Shown: piece after piece, positions 16,906 to 25,077 of the stretch
Position numbering within the stretch: the stretch's first letter is position 1
How the letters are laid out: every line of letters begins with the position of its first letter
Made by a program: the position numbers and the translations under genes
NCBI RefSeq assembly: GCF_030865425.1
Contig: NZ_JAVFCB010000001.1
Coordinates: 62,001 to 126,000, forward strand
DNA length: 64,000 nucleotides
Direction: 5' to 3'
Origin: Microbacterium capsulatum
GTDB lineage: Bacteria; Actinomycetota; Actinomycetes; Actinomycetales; Microbacteriaceae
The notes under the pieces: generated by a model
Told to the model about the DNA's origin: nothing
The model's database searches: none
Seen by the model: the letters and a program-made list of their open reading frames with translations, nothing else

Positions 16906-18054
16906 GTGCCAGCTGTGAACCTGGGGATGCCCCGGATCCCCGATGTCCTCGCCCCCCGACGCAAGAGCCGCCAGATCAAGGTCGGCAAGGTCCTCGTCGG
17001 CGGTGATGCGCCCGTCAGCGTGCAGTCGATGACGACGACGAAGACCACCGACATCAACGGGACGCTGCAGCAGATCGCCGAGCTGACGGCGTCCGGCTGC
17101 GAGATCGTCCGGGTGGCCGTGCCGTCGCAGGACGACGCCGATGTGCTGCACATCATCGCGGCGAAGAGCCAGATCCCGGTGATCGCCGACATCCACTTCC
17201 AGCCGAAGTACGTGTTCCAGGCGATCGACGCGGGTTGTGCGGCCGTCCGCGTGAACCCGGGCAACATCCGCAAGTTCGACGACCAGGTCGGCGCGATCGC
17301 GCAGGCCGCTTCGGCTGCGGGCGTGTCGCTGCGGATCGGCGTGAACGCCGGATCCCTCGACCCGCGTCTGCTGGAGAAGTACGGCAAGGCCACCCCGGAG
17401 GCGCTCGCGGAGAGCGCCCGCTGGGAGGCGTCGCTGTTCGAGGAGCACGACTTCCACGACTTCAAGATCTCGGTCAAGCACAACGACCCGGTCGTGATGG
17501 TGAAGGCCTACCGCCTGCTCGCCGAGATGGGCGACTGGCCGCTGCACCTCGGCGTGACCGAGGCGGGCCCGGCGTTCCAGGGCACGATCAAGTCGGCGAC
17601 GGCGTTCGGGATCCTGCTCGGCGAAGGGATCGGTGACACGATCCGCGTCTCGCTGTCGGCCCCGCCGGCCGAGGAGGTCAAGGTCGGCCACCAGATCCTG
17701 CAGTCCCTGAACCTGCGCGAGCGCAAGCTCGAGATCGTGTCGTGCCCGTCGTGCGGCCGCGCCCAGGTGGACGTCTACTCGCTCGCGGAGAACGTCACCG
17801 AGGGCCTCAAGGACATGACTGTGCCGCTGCGCGTGGCCGTCATGGGCTGCGTCGTGAACGGCCCGGGGGAGGCCCGCGAGGCCGACCTCGGCGTCGCGAG
17901 CGGCAACGGCAAGGGGCAGATCTTCGTCAAGGGCGAGGTCATCAAGACCGTGCCCGAGGCGGACATCGTGGCCACCCTCATCGAGGAGGCCAACCGGATC
18001 GCGGACGAGATGGGCCCGAACGCCCCCCTCGGCGCCGTCCAGGTGATCAGTTGA
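16906..18054 (+). CDS. ispG: 4-hydroxy-3-methylbut-2-enyl-diphosphate synthase
   Basis: Penultimate MEP-pathway enzyme, a [4Fe-4S] reductase acting on MEcPP. It has 382 residues. Typical segments are [34 protein letters not shown] and the iron-sulfur ligands C280 and C283 (SCPSCGR) and C315 ([10 protein letters not shown]). GTG at 16906 is chosen from the TACCCT position; GTG at 16915 and ATG at 16927 are alternatives. Together with dxr at 12305 it supplies two MEP enzymes in this block. The stop codon overlaps the TTG start of the next gene. Confidence 0.95.
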   Translation: MPAVNLGMPRIPDVLAPRRKSRQIKVGKVLVGGDAPVSVQSMTTTKTTDINGTLQQIAELTASGCEIVRVAVPSQDDADVLHIIAAKSQIPVIADIHFQPKYVFQAIDAGCAAVRVNPGNIRKFDDQVGAIAQAASAAGVSLRIGVNAGSLDPRLLEKYGKATPEALAESARWEASLFEEHDFHDFKISVKHNDPVVMVKAYRLLAEMGDWPLHLGVTEAGPAFQGTIKSATAFGILLGEGIGDTIRVSLSAPPAEEVKVGHQILQSLNLRERKLEIVSCPSCGRAQVDVYSLAENVTEGLKDMTVPLRVAVMGCVVNGPGEAREADLGVASGNGKGQIFVKGEVIKTVPEADIVATLIEEANRIADEMGPNAPLGAVQVIS

Positions 18055-18905
18055 ACACGGTCATCACCTTCCCCGGGGGATCCCTCGTCGAGCAGGCGCT
18101 CGTCGTCGGCGTGCACGCCGCGCCGGAGGGTGTTGTCGTCGTGCTGGACCGCACCCCGTTCCACCCCGTCGATCACACCTGGCCGGACCAGCCGGGAGAC
18201 AGCGGCGCGCTGCGGGTGGCGGGCGCCGAGGTCACCGTGTCCGAGGCCGTCATGGCCGCGGTGAGCGATCAGGGTGAGGTCGCCGTCGGGGCGGAGATCC
18301 CGGTCAGGCGCGGCGCCGAGGGCTGGACCTGGCTCGTCGGGCACCGGGTCGAGGCGGTGCCGTCCGCGTTCGCCGCGGGAGCACTGGTCGAGGCGATCGT
18401 CGACGCCGGGCGTCGAGCGGGGCTGAGCCGCGGGCACACGGCGTGCCACCTGGCGTCGCTCGCGCTGGACCTCGCGGTCGCGGACCTGTGGCGCAAGGAT
18501 CCCGGATCCGATGCGCTCGGCACGCCCGACTTCGAGGGGCGCGCGAACCAGAGCAGCTTCATCCACGAGGACGGCGCGGTCGACGAGTACCGGCTCGGCA
18601 AGAGCCTGCGCAAGGCGGGCTTCGACACGGAGGGCTTCGCGGCGACGCTCGCGGATCGCGAGGAGCGGATCAACGCCCAGCTCGCGGCCTGGGTCGCCTC
18701 GGCCGCGCCGAGCCGGATCGACGTCGAAGGCGAGACGATCGTCGACCGGCGCCGCTGGGTGTGCGCGCTGCCCGAGGGCACGGCGTCGATCCTCTGCGGC
18801 GGAACCCACGCGACTTCGCTTGCCGAGTTCGCGTCGATCCACGTCGCTCTTGATCTGTCGGACCCGCAGCTGCTGGTCATGACGACCACGGCGGTACCGG
18901 CCTGA
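18051..18905 (+). CDS. AlaX-type tRNA-editing hydrolase
   Basis: A 284-residue protein with the Thr/Ala-tRNA synthetase second additional domain. The zinc site is complete: H129/H133 in HTACH and C249/H253 in CGGTH. The N-terminal [18 protein letters not shown] corresponds to the FYPxGGGQPxDxG stretch of AlaX proteins but is degenerate. AlaX proteins hydrolyse mischarged Ser- or Gly-tRNA(Ala). The actual substrate here is unknown, and the divergent N-terminus leaves open another deacylase role. TTG at 18051 overlaps the ispG stop (TTGA), indicating translational coupling; the next in-frame GTG would remove the domain's first strands. Confidence 0.78.
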   Translation: MNTVITFPGGSLVEQALVVGVHAAPEGVVVVLDRTPFHPVDHTWPDQPGDSGALRVAGAEVTVSEAVMAAVSDQGEVAVGAEIPVRRGAEGWTWLVGHRVEAVPSAFAAGALVEAIVDAGRRAGLSRGHTACHLASLALDLAVADLWRKDPGSDALGTPDFEGRANQSSFIHEDGAVDEYRLGKSLRKAGFDTEGFAATLADREERINAQLAAWVASAAPSRIDVEGETIVDRRRWVCALPEGTASILCGGTHATSLAEFASIHVALDLSDPQLLVMTTTAVPA

Positions 18906-18962
18906 ACTGAGCGCCGGCGGGCCTTCGTTCTGTTCGGGGTTCGTGGCGCCTGGCTCCCGGCG

Positions 18963-18990
18963 CCTGGCTTCTGGTTCCTGGCTTCTGGTT
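18963..18990. repeat. Tandem 14-base repeat, two units
   Basis: CCTGGCTTCTGGTT occurs twice in direct succession, preceded by two copies of GGCGCCTGGCT (18945 and 18959). It lies in a 460-base stretch (18906-19368) without a gene. Confidence 0.7.
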
Positions 18991-19160
18991 CCTGGGGCGT
19001 GGGGCGCCCGGGATCGCCTCTCGCGCCATCCGGGCTGAACCCGGACGATGATCCGCTCGCCGCGGCCCCTCGCCCGGGCGAATGCCCGCCCCGGCCCCTG
19101 CCGCTGGGGCATCAGGGCCCTGTTGCCCCAGCCCTGCCGCCACCGCCCCGCCACCGCCCG

Positions 19161-19230
19161 GCGATCACCGGGCCATCACCGCCTGGCGATCATCACCGGG
19201 CTATCACCGCCTGGCGATCACCGCCTGGCG
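19161..19230. repeat. Array of five 14-base units
   Basis: Units of 14 bases run from 19161 to 19230. Three are identical, ATCACCGCCTGGCG at 19175, 19203 and 19217, and two are variants built on GATCACCGGG. The array abuts the first copy of the duplicated HNH gene end. Confidence 0.75.
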
Positions 19231-19231
19231 T

Positions 19232-19370
19232 TCAGGCGGCCGGAGTGAAGCGTTGCGGGGGAGGGTCGATCCCGGCCCAGGCGTAGGCGAGGGCGGTTCT
19301 CGGTGCGAGGACATGCTCCTCTCCGGACCGGTGGTGCAGGACGAAGTCCCCGGTCCCGTCTCGGGTGATC
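19232..19370 (-). pseudogene. Duplicated 3' end of the DUF222/HNH gene
   Basis: About 144 bases (19227-19370) repeat 19392-19534 with a few substitutions and one extra base. Read on the minus strand it encodes the end of the HNH gene, TRDGTGDFVLHHRSG through to a PPPQRFTPAA terminus and a TGA at 19232. It has no start and no HNH core, so it is a gene fragment. This copy keeps the apparently ancestral reading frame that the full-length gene has lost. Confidence 0.8.
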
Positions 19371-19394
19371 ACCGCCGGGCGATCACCGCCGGGC
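19367..19394. repeat. Two 14-base units between the duplicated segments
   Basis: GATCACCGCCGGGC is present twice in tandem at 19367 and 19381. It is closely related to the units at 19161-19230 and marks the junction between the duplicate fragment and the intact gene. The stop codon of the HNH gene lies in it. Confidence 0.75.
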
Positions 19395-20868
19395 GTTCAG
19401 GCGGCCGGAGTGAAGCGTTGCGGCGGAGGATCGATCCCGGCCAGGCGTAAGCGAGGGCGGTTCTCGGCGCGAGGACATGCTCCACTCCGGACCGGTCGTG
19501 CAGGACGAAGTCCCCGGTCCCGTCTCGGGTGATCGCCCATCGGCCCTGGTGGAGTTGCATGTGGTGGAATCGGCAGAGCAGGATCCCTCGGTCGATGTCG
19601 GTCCTCCCGCCCTCGGAGTACGGGTCGATGTGGTGCGCCTCGCAGTACGACGCGGGTCGGTCGCAGCCGGTCCATCGGCAGCCGCCGTCGCGGACGGCGA
19701 GGGCGACGCGTTGCTTCGAGGTGAACAGGCGGTGTTCCCGGCCGACGTCGAGCGGATTCCCGCCGGCATCGATCGTGACGGTGACACTCCCGGAGTCGCA
19801 GAGTCGCTGATCCGCGACGGCGGCCGGAAAGACCCTCAGCCTGTCCTCGGAGTGGGCGACCGGCGCGTGCTGATTGCCGTCGTCGACGATCCGGACTAGG
19901 CGGACACCCGCCTGCCGCGTACCGAACACGGTCTCGGCGTCCGCGACGGATCCGGCGAGGAGCACGTCCATGATCAGGTCGTAGGCGAGCTGGTCGTTGG
20001 TGCGCGGGTCGTCGACGAGTGCCTGGGCGCGGTCCTTCTCATCGGGGTCGATGAACCGCGGCCCGCCGCGGCGGGGGCGCAGCGCGGTGTCGATGATCGT
20101 GGCGGCCCAGAGGTAGCCCTCGTCGTCGAAGTCGATCCGTCCGTGCTTTCCACCTTCGGGGTCGGTCCAGAGCCGGAACGATCGCTGTGCGTGCCGTTCC
20201 AGGAACGGCCGGTTCGCTCCCTCGGGATCGAGCTGATCGCGGATCGCGCGCGCCGTGCTGCCGAGCAGCTCGGGCGAGTCGTGCGCCGCTGCAGCGGCGA
20301 GTTGCTCCGCCGCCATCGCCCAGAGGTCGTGCATGGCCTGCTCACCATCCGGGGCATCGGGATCCAGCGATACGGGCGGTTCTCCGAGTCCGCGGCGGAT
20401 CGCGTCGTGCTGAGCCGGCGTCAGCCGCCCGCCCAGCAGCGCTGCGCCGAGCACCGCATGCCACGGCTCCGGCGCTGCGGACACCGCGGCGCTCGCGGGA
20501 TCGACGTCCTCGGACGGCAGCGCATGCTGCTCGAGCAGCGCTTCCCCGACCCGCACCTGCCGTGCGGCTTCGGCCTTGGTGGCGCCCGTGATCTCCTGCA
20601 CCAGCGAGATCGTGTTCCGGTGCCCGCGGGACTGCGCGAGCCCGGATTGCCCCGCCGTCCGCGTCGAACGTGCTGCCGTGATGCCCGCCCCGACGACCCG
20701 GATCCGTTCGATGCCGTGGATCAGCGCGGTCGCGGCGGTGATCGCCTCCACGATGTGCGTGTCGTCCAGCCCGCTCATCGTCGCCGCGAGGTCCGCGGGT
20801 TCCACCGCATCACCGAGGAGCGCGCGCAGCGTCTTCAGCTGCGCATCGACTTCGGTGAAAAGGGCCAT
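19369..20868 (-). CDS. DUF222 / HNH endonuclease (13E12 family), frameshifted C-terminus
   Basis: A 499-residue protein with an N-terminal helical DUF222 region (about 1-330) and a C-terminal HNH nuclease domain (CRWTGCDRPASYCEAHHIDPYSEGG ... LLCRFHHMQLH), the architecture of the multicopy 13E12 repeat proteins of actinobacteria. The biological role of the family is not established. Compared with the duplicate fragment just downstream, one base is missing near 19440, so the last residues read YAWPGSILRRNASLRPPERPAVIARR instead of YAWAGIDPPPQRFTPAA. The HNH core is intact. The 63-base gap to the GntR gene holds an AT-richer inverted repeat TTCGT-N8-ACGAA (20896-20913), a possible operator. Confidence 0.87.
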   Translation of the reverse strand: MALFTEVDAQLKTLRALLGDAVEPADLAATMSGLDDTHIVEAITAATALIHGIERIRVVGAGITAARSTRTAGQSGLAQSRGHRNTISLVQEITGATKAEAARQVRVGEALLEQHALPSEDVDPASAAVSAAPEPWHAVLGAALLGGRLTPAQHDAIRRGLGEPPVSLDPDAPDGEQAMHDLWAMAAEQLAAAAAHDSPELLGSTARAIRDQLDPEGANRPFLERHAQRSFRLWTDPEGGKHGRIDFDDEGYLWAATIIDTALRPRRGGPRFIDPDEKDRAQALVDDPRTNDQLAYDLIMDVLLAGSVADAETVFGTRQAGVRLVRIVDDGNQHAPVAHSEDRLRVFPAAVADQRLCDSGSVTVTIDAGGNPLDVGREHRLFTSKQRVALAVRDGGCRWTGCDRPASYCEAHHIDPYSEGGRTDIDRGILLCRFHHMQLHQGRWAITRDGTGDFVLHDRSGVEHVLAPRTALAYAWPGSILRRNASLRPPERPAVIARR

Positions 20869-20931
20869 ACTCGATTGTCTCAGTGGCCACCGACATTCGT
20901 ATAGATGAACGAAAGACTGTGGAGAAGTCGT

Positions 20932-21279
20932 TCACCACATCGCCCGGAGGATCCGTTCGGCGTCCTCGGTGGTGAGGCCGTCGCGACGGGCCGCGGCGGC
21001 GAGGGCCCGTGCAGCCTCGGCGACCGCGCGTGAGACCGGGGTCGCCGAGCGGCTGACCCGGGTTCCGGCGCCCGTGCGCGAGACGACCAGGCCGTCCTCC
21101 TCGAGCTGTTTGTACGCCTTCGCGACCGTGCCCGGGGCGACCCCGAGGTCCGACGCGAGCTGGCGGACCGAGGGCAGCCGCTCTTCGGCGGCGAGCCTGC
21201 CCGTGCTGATGAGGCCTCGCAGCTGGTCGTACACCTGTTCCGAGGGGGTGCCGCCGGCGGGGGAGAGGGAGATGATCAT
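20932..21279 (-). CDS. GntR-family repressor (YtrA-like, short)
   Basis: A 115-residue regulator with an N-terminal winged helix-turn-helix (GGTPSEQVYDQLRGLISTGRLAAEERLPSVRQLASDLGVAPGTVAKAYKQLEEDGLVVSRTGAGTRV) and only a short helical tail, as in the YtrA subgroup, whose members usually control adjacent transporter or membrane genes. ATG at 21279 overlaps the TGA of the upstream membrane gene (ATGA), so the two are translationally coupled. A perfect palindrome at the promoter of that membrane gene is the likely autoregulatory operator (inference). Confidence 0.9.
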   Translation of the reverse strand: MIISLSPAGGTPSEQVYDQLRGLISTGRLAAEERLPSVRQLASDLGVAPGTVAKAYKQLEEDGLVVSRTGAGTRVSRSATPVSRAVAEAARALAAAARRDGLTTEDAERILRAMW

Positions 21280-22190
21280 GGGACGAGCGCCGGTGCCGAT
21301 GCCGCCTGCCGTGCACGCGATGGAACAGCCGTGAGCGCCACGAGGATCCACAGGGTAAGACCGCCACCCGCAGCGAGGTACTCGGACCAGACGAAGACAG
21401 GTCCGAGAGCGGCGAAAGGGCTGGTGACGGTGATCGTCCCCGCCTCGGTCGTGTAGATCTGGGAGCGCACGGTGGATGTCGACCAGAGCCAGTGCAGGAT
21501 GTCGCCGAGGTGCACGAGGAGCGCGCCCGCCGCCGCCCTGCCGAGGTTCGCGCACCGAAGCCGTCGGACGGCGGCGTCCCGGTCGCGATCGTCGCTCCAC
21601 GCGCGGCGGGGGACGAACCACCAGGCGATCCCGGCGAACAGCAGGAGCACGGCCAGAGCGATCAGGGCGGGCACGGAGAAGTACCAGCCGTAGGTCCCGG
21701 TACCCGCCTGCCCGCCTCGGGTGCCGAGGTCGATCCAGAGGGCGGCGTCACGTCCTTCGAAGTCCCGCCCCGAACCGACCCCGAGCGCGACGGACAGGCC
21801 GATGGCGAGCGCGGCGAGCGCAGCCACGACGGCGATCCACCACCCGGACAGGAACGCGCCCAGTGAGCGGCGGGAGAGGTCCGCGGACGCGCTGGTTCGC
21901 GAGCGTGCGGCGGGGACCGCCAGCAGCACCACCGCGAGCGCTCCGAGCGCCAGGGGGAGGACGGCGCGCACCCGCTGCGTCTCGTAGGAGGCCACGAGCT
22001 CCGGGCTCCAGAACGAGAGGATCCGGAGGGTGACGATGACGAGCGGCGGAATCGCCCCGGCGAGGAGAGTGGTGACGGTGATTCGTCTGTCGAGGGCCGG
22101 CAGGGATCGCAGAACCAGGAAGGGGATCGCGATCCCGAGCACGAGGGCCGCGGCGAACGGTCCCAGAAGGTACAGCCAGAAGATGATCAT
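21276..22190 (-). CDS. Polytopic membrane protein of a GntR operon
   Basis: A 304-residue protein of unknown function. Hydrophobic segments appear near residues 3-28, 42-62, 80-105, 122-148, 175-200, 230-250 and 275-295, so about seven helices. It has no ABC, kinase or protease motif that I recognise. Such membrane proteins are commonly paired with YtrA-type GntR regulators. ATG at 22190 is preferred over an in-frame ATG at 22220, because the latter lies within the predicted promoter and operator. Confidence 0.75.
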   Translation of the reverse strand: MIIFWLYLLGPFAAALVLGIAIPFLVLRSLPALDRRITVTTLLAGAIPPLVIVTLRILSFWSPELVASYETQRVRAVLPLALGALAVVLLAVPAARSRTSASADLSRRSLGAFLSGWWIAVVAALAALAIGLSVALGVGSGRDFEGRDAALWIDLGTRGGQAGTGTYGWYFSVPALIALAVLLLFAGIAWWFVPRRAWSDDRDRDAAVRRLRCANLGRAAAGALLVHLGDILHWLWSTSTVRSQIYTTEAGTITVTSPFAALGPVFVWSEYLAAGGGLTLWILVALTAVPSRARQAASAPALVP

Positions 22191-22200
22191 GAGCACCCCG

Positions 22201-22222
22201 ATGTGTCGATCAAGTGACACAT
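22201..22222 (-). promoter_or_regulatory. Palindromic operator of the GntR operon
   Basis: ATGTGTC-N8-GACACAT, 7-bp perfect arms, beginning directly after the -10 hexamer and covering the expected transcription start. Binding there would block initiation. Confidence 0.7.
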
Positions 22223-22251
22223 AATGTAGTAACTCACTGATACAAGTTCAA
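22223..22251 (-). promoter_or_regulatory. Sigma-70-type promoter of the GntR operon
   Basis: Minus strand TTGAAC (22251-22246), a 17-base spacer, TACATT (22228-22223). It is the best two-element promoter in the window. Confidence 0.75.
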
Positions 22252-22266
22252 GAGTTCCCTGTCGCC

Positions 22267-23619
22267 TTAGCGCCTCTCCAACCCGCGCTCGTCGATCCAG
22301 GTGTGCCACGGGCCGACGCGGCGCACGAACGCGACCGCGTCGAACGCCTCGCGTGCACTGCCCGGCTGCACCACATCGCCGTTGTGCCAGCCCGTCGTGC
22401 GATCCAGCGCGGCAGCGGCATCGGGAGTCGACCGGCGCAGATCGACGAGCGCATCCCCGATGCCCGAGCCCGAGAGCGCCGCATCGAGCGACGCAGGATC
22501 GAGCGGCCCGACAGGCGCGACGAAGGGGCGCGAATGACCGGGGGCATCCTCGGGATCCGGCCGGTGCAGCCACTGCTCGCCGCCGCCGAACGCCGTGCCG
22601 ATCACGACGAGGTCGCCGCCGAGGCGGTCGGCGAGGTGTCCGCCCATCGTCGTCATCGGATCGGGCACGAACGGCGGCGCCGAGAACGGCGTGCGCTGCA
22701 CATGCCCGTTCGCCGCGGCGACGACGATCCGCGGCTCGCGCTCCAGGATCCACTCCACAGTGTCGGCCATCCACGCGTCGCGGACGTTCGCGGGCGGCCA
22801 GGTGCGCGTGGCTCCGGCGCTCATCGCCGAAAGGAACGCGTCGGCGGCACGGGCACTCTCGGCGCACCGGATCGCGAGGTCCACCGCCGCACCGGCGTCG
22901 GCGCCACCGCCGAGCGCCGCGATCTCCTCGCGCCGCCGCGCCCGGATCCGCGCGCAGAGATCGGCGATCCCGGCCGTGATCGCCGCGCGCTGGTCCGCGG
23001 GCAAGGCGAGGTGCGCCTGGATCGCCGGCGCCGCCTGCGCGAGGCCGGACCGATCCTCCGGCAGGTAGTCGAACAGGGGCACGAGAGTCCCCCGGGCGTG
23101 CGCGGAGTATGCGGGATCGATCTCGTCCAGGAGCTCCAGCGCGGCGAGGACGCCGGGCAGCGCGCTCGCCGCGGAGTCGGGGATGTCCATGCCGAAGAAG
23201 CGCGGCGCCGACCGGCCGGTCACCGTCCGCCCGCGCATCCAGGTGACCTGGTCGAGGATCTCCTGGCAGGCACCGAAGCGATAGGAGACGCCCTCCCGCA
23301 GCGAATCCCGGAGCCGGCCACGGCCCGTGCGGATCCAGTCGTCCACGCGGCGGCTCTCCGGCAGGCCGCTCTCCATCACGAGCGCCGTGAACCCCGCCCG
23401 GCGGTGCAGGAACCGGAACACGCGGTGCCGCAGGTCGAGGAAGTCGTGCACGCGGTGCATCGACTCGCCGATCGCGACGACGCGCGCATCGCCCACGATG
23501 TCGAGCAGCGGCTCCAGGTCGGCGTCGTCCTCGGCGTCCGGATCGAGCGTGCGCAGCGCGTGCGCGTGCGCGCGCAGCCAGGCGCCGAGCGGATCGGCGT
23601 CGCCGTCAGACGGCGGCAA
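22267..23619 (-). CDS. Erythromycin esterase family protein
   Basis: A 450-residue member of the EreA/EreB-like superfamily. The hallmark GESMH (51-55) followed by H58, ESGLPESRRVDDW, GMDIPDS and VVAAANGHVQR correspond to the Glu/His active-site segments of the family. Most members outside resistance plasmids have unknown substrates, so macrolide resistance must not be assumed. The open frame begins with TTG at 23619, which overlaps the last 14 bases of the ribonuclease gene. No better start is visible, and the start codon remains uncertain. Confidence 0.82.
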   Translation of the reverse strand: MPPSDGDADPLGAWLRAHAHALRTLDPDAEDDADLEPLLDIVGDARVVAIGESMHRVHDFLDLRHRVFRFLHRRAGFTALVMESGLPESRRVDDWIRTGRGRLRDSLREGVSYRFGACQEILDQVTWMRGRTVTGRSAPRFFGMDIPDSAASALPGVLAALELLDEIDPAYSAHARGTLVPLFDYLPEDRSGLAQAAPAIQAHLALPADQRAAITAGIADLCARIRARRREEIAALGGGADAGAAVDLAIRCAESARAADAFLSAMSAGATRTWPPANVRDAWMADTVEWILEREPRIVVAAANGHVQRTPFSAPPFVPDPMTTMGGHLADRLGGDLVVIGTAFGGGEQWLHRPDPEDAPGHSRPFVAPVGPLDPASLDAALSGSGIGDALVDLRRSTPDAAAALDRTTGWHNGDVVQPGSAREAFDAVAFVRRVGPWHTWIDERGLERR

Positions 23620-25024
23620 AGGCCACCTGACCCTTCGCGACGTCGGCCGCGGTCAGGGTGACCCGGAGCGAGGATCCGGCGGCGGCCGCGTCGGGCAGCG
23701 CCATCGACGCGGTGACCGGCGGCTCGGCGATCTGCACCGTCCCACGGGTGCCGTTGCGACGGATCACGGCCGCGTCGAACGTCTCCCCGACGAGAGGCTC
23801 CAGCAGGGCGGTCTCGACGAGGTTCAGCGTCCGCGAGCTCAGCGCGGTGGAGCGCTGCGCCGACAGTCGCATGAGCTCCGGCACCTGCGGCAGGCTCGAG
23901 TGCACCCACTCCGGGATCTCCGCGCCGCTGCAGACGGCGAGCGAGATCGTGAGCGACCAGCGGTCCACGAGCCGGCGCAGCGGCGCGGTCGCGTGCGCGT
24001 ACGGTGCGGCGATCGCGGCCTGCGTGGTCTCGGCGGGGAGCTCGCCGTCGAACGCGACGTAGCCCGCGCCGCGGAACAGCGCCGCGGCCGCCGTCAGGAT
24101 CGACAGCGTCTGCGGATCATCGCGGTCCAGCCGGCGCAGGTAGTCGCCGTATCGCCCGCTCGTCCAGGGCAGCCCGAGCGCGGCGGTCTGCCGGCGGAAC
24201 GTGTCGAACGCCGCGTCGTCGGGCTGCGGCATGATCCGCAGGACCCCGACCTTCGCCTGCAGCATGAGCCGGGCCGCGGCCATCCCCGTCATCAGGGAGA
24301 GCTGCGCGTTCCAGTCCTCGATCGGCAGCGGCCGACGCCGTTCGATCGCGTACGTGCCGTCGTCGTGCCGGACGACCTCCTCGTCCGGAAGGTTCAGGCT
24401 CGCCCCGCCCCGCTGCTCCTCCTGTTCCAGACGCAACCGCCCGATCTCGGGCAGGAGCGCGGCGGGGGAGTCCCGGCCGGCGTCGAGGTCGGCCTGCACG
24501 CCGACGTAGTCGAGCTTCGCGCGGGAGCGGATCAGGGCGCGCTCGAGACGGGTGTCCGTGACGGATCCGGCCGCGTCGAGGGCGAAGGTCCACACCAGGG
24601 CGGGGCGGTCCTGATCCGGCAGCAGTGAGGCACGGTCCTCGCTGAGGACGGCCGGGTGCAGCGGGATCGTCCCGTCCGCGGCGTACAGGGTCTCGCCGCG
24701 GGCGCGGGCGGCCTGGTCCAGCGCACCGCCGGGCACGACGAAGGATGGCACGTCCGCGATCGCGTACCGGACGGTGTACCCGGATCCGCTCCGCTCGAGC
24801 TGGAAGGCCTGGTCGAGGTCCATGGATCCGGCCGGGTCGAGCGTCGCGAACGGGATGTCGCGCAGGTCGAGGCCGGGGGTCGGCCCGGTCGCGGCGCCGG
24901 CCTCTGCGAGCGCCTCGGCGGAGAACTCGGTCGGCGCGTCGAGGTCGGCGCGGAGAGCGGCGAGGGCGGTCGCGAGCTCGCTCTGCGCGGCGGACGGGGC
25001 GACGTGCGATCGGCGCTGAGGCAT
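23606..25024 (-). CDS. RNB-domain ribonuclease (RNase II/R family)
   Basis: A 472-residue exoribonuclease-like protein consisting of the RNB catalytic domain with short flanks; no clear cold-shock or S1 domains. The metal-binding segment ATLDPAGSMDLDQAF gives D63, D69 and D71. The position of the fourth aspartate of E. coli RNase II (D210) is Q72, a feature also seen in actinobacterial relatives. Later motifs are PYAHATAPLRRLVDRW and the substrate-contacting arginines within it. ATG at 25024 follows a TAGCAT hexamer by six bases, so the mRNA is probably leaderless. The esterase gene overlaps its 3' end. Confidence 0.88.
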   Translation of the reverse strand: MPQRRSHVAPSAAQSELATALAALRADLDAPTEFSAEALAEAGAATGPTPGLDLRDIPFATLDPAGSMDLDQAFQLERSGSGYTVRYAIADVPSFVVPGGALDQAARARGETLYAADGTIPLHPAVLSEDRASLLPDQDRPALVWTFALDAAGSVTDTRLERALIRSRAKLDYVGVQADLDAGRDSPAALLPEIGRLRLEQEEQRGGASLNLPDEEVVRHDDGTYAIERRRPLPIEDWNAQLSLMTGMAAARLMLQAKVGVLRIMPQPDDAAFDTFRRQTAALGLPWTSGRYGDYLRRLDRDDPQTLSILTAAAALFRGAGYVAFDGELPAETTQAAIAAPYAHATAPLRRLVDRWSLTISLAVCSGAEIPEWVHSSLPQVPELMRLSAQRSTALSSRTLNLVETALLEPLVGETFDAAVIRRNGTRGTVQIAEPPVTASMALPDAAAAGSSLRVTLTAADVAKGQVAFAAV

Positions 25025-25030
25025 GGGTTC

Positions 25031-25036
25031 ATGCTA
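25031..25036 (-). promoter_or_regulatory. -10 element TAGCAT, leaderless start of the RNB gene
   Basis: Minus-strand TAGCAT, six bases, ATG at 25024. It is divergent from the promoter at 25066. Confidence 0.55.
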
Positions 25037-25065
25037 GGGCCGCGCGGGGCCGGCACGGCGGGCGT

Positions 25066-25071
25066 TAGCGT
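25066..25071 (+). promoter_or_regulatory. -10 element TAGCGT, leaderless start of the ICL-like gene
   Basis: TAGCGT, six bases, ATG at 25078. Confidence 0.6.
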
Positions 25072-25077
25072 GGTGTC

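Noticed and set aside
19161..19394. Short repeats considered as a CRISPR array
   Set aside because: Units are 14 bases in direct tandem with no unique spacers and no cas genes nearby.
22267..23619. Calling the erythromycin-esterase-family protein a macrolide resistance gene
   Set aside because: Only superfamily motifs are seen. It lies in an ordinary chromosomal context and most such proteins have unknown substrates.
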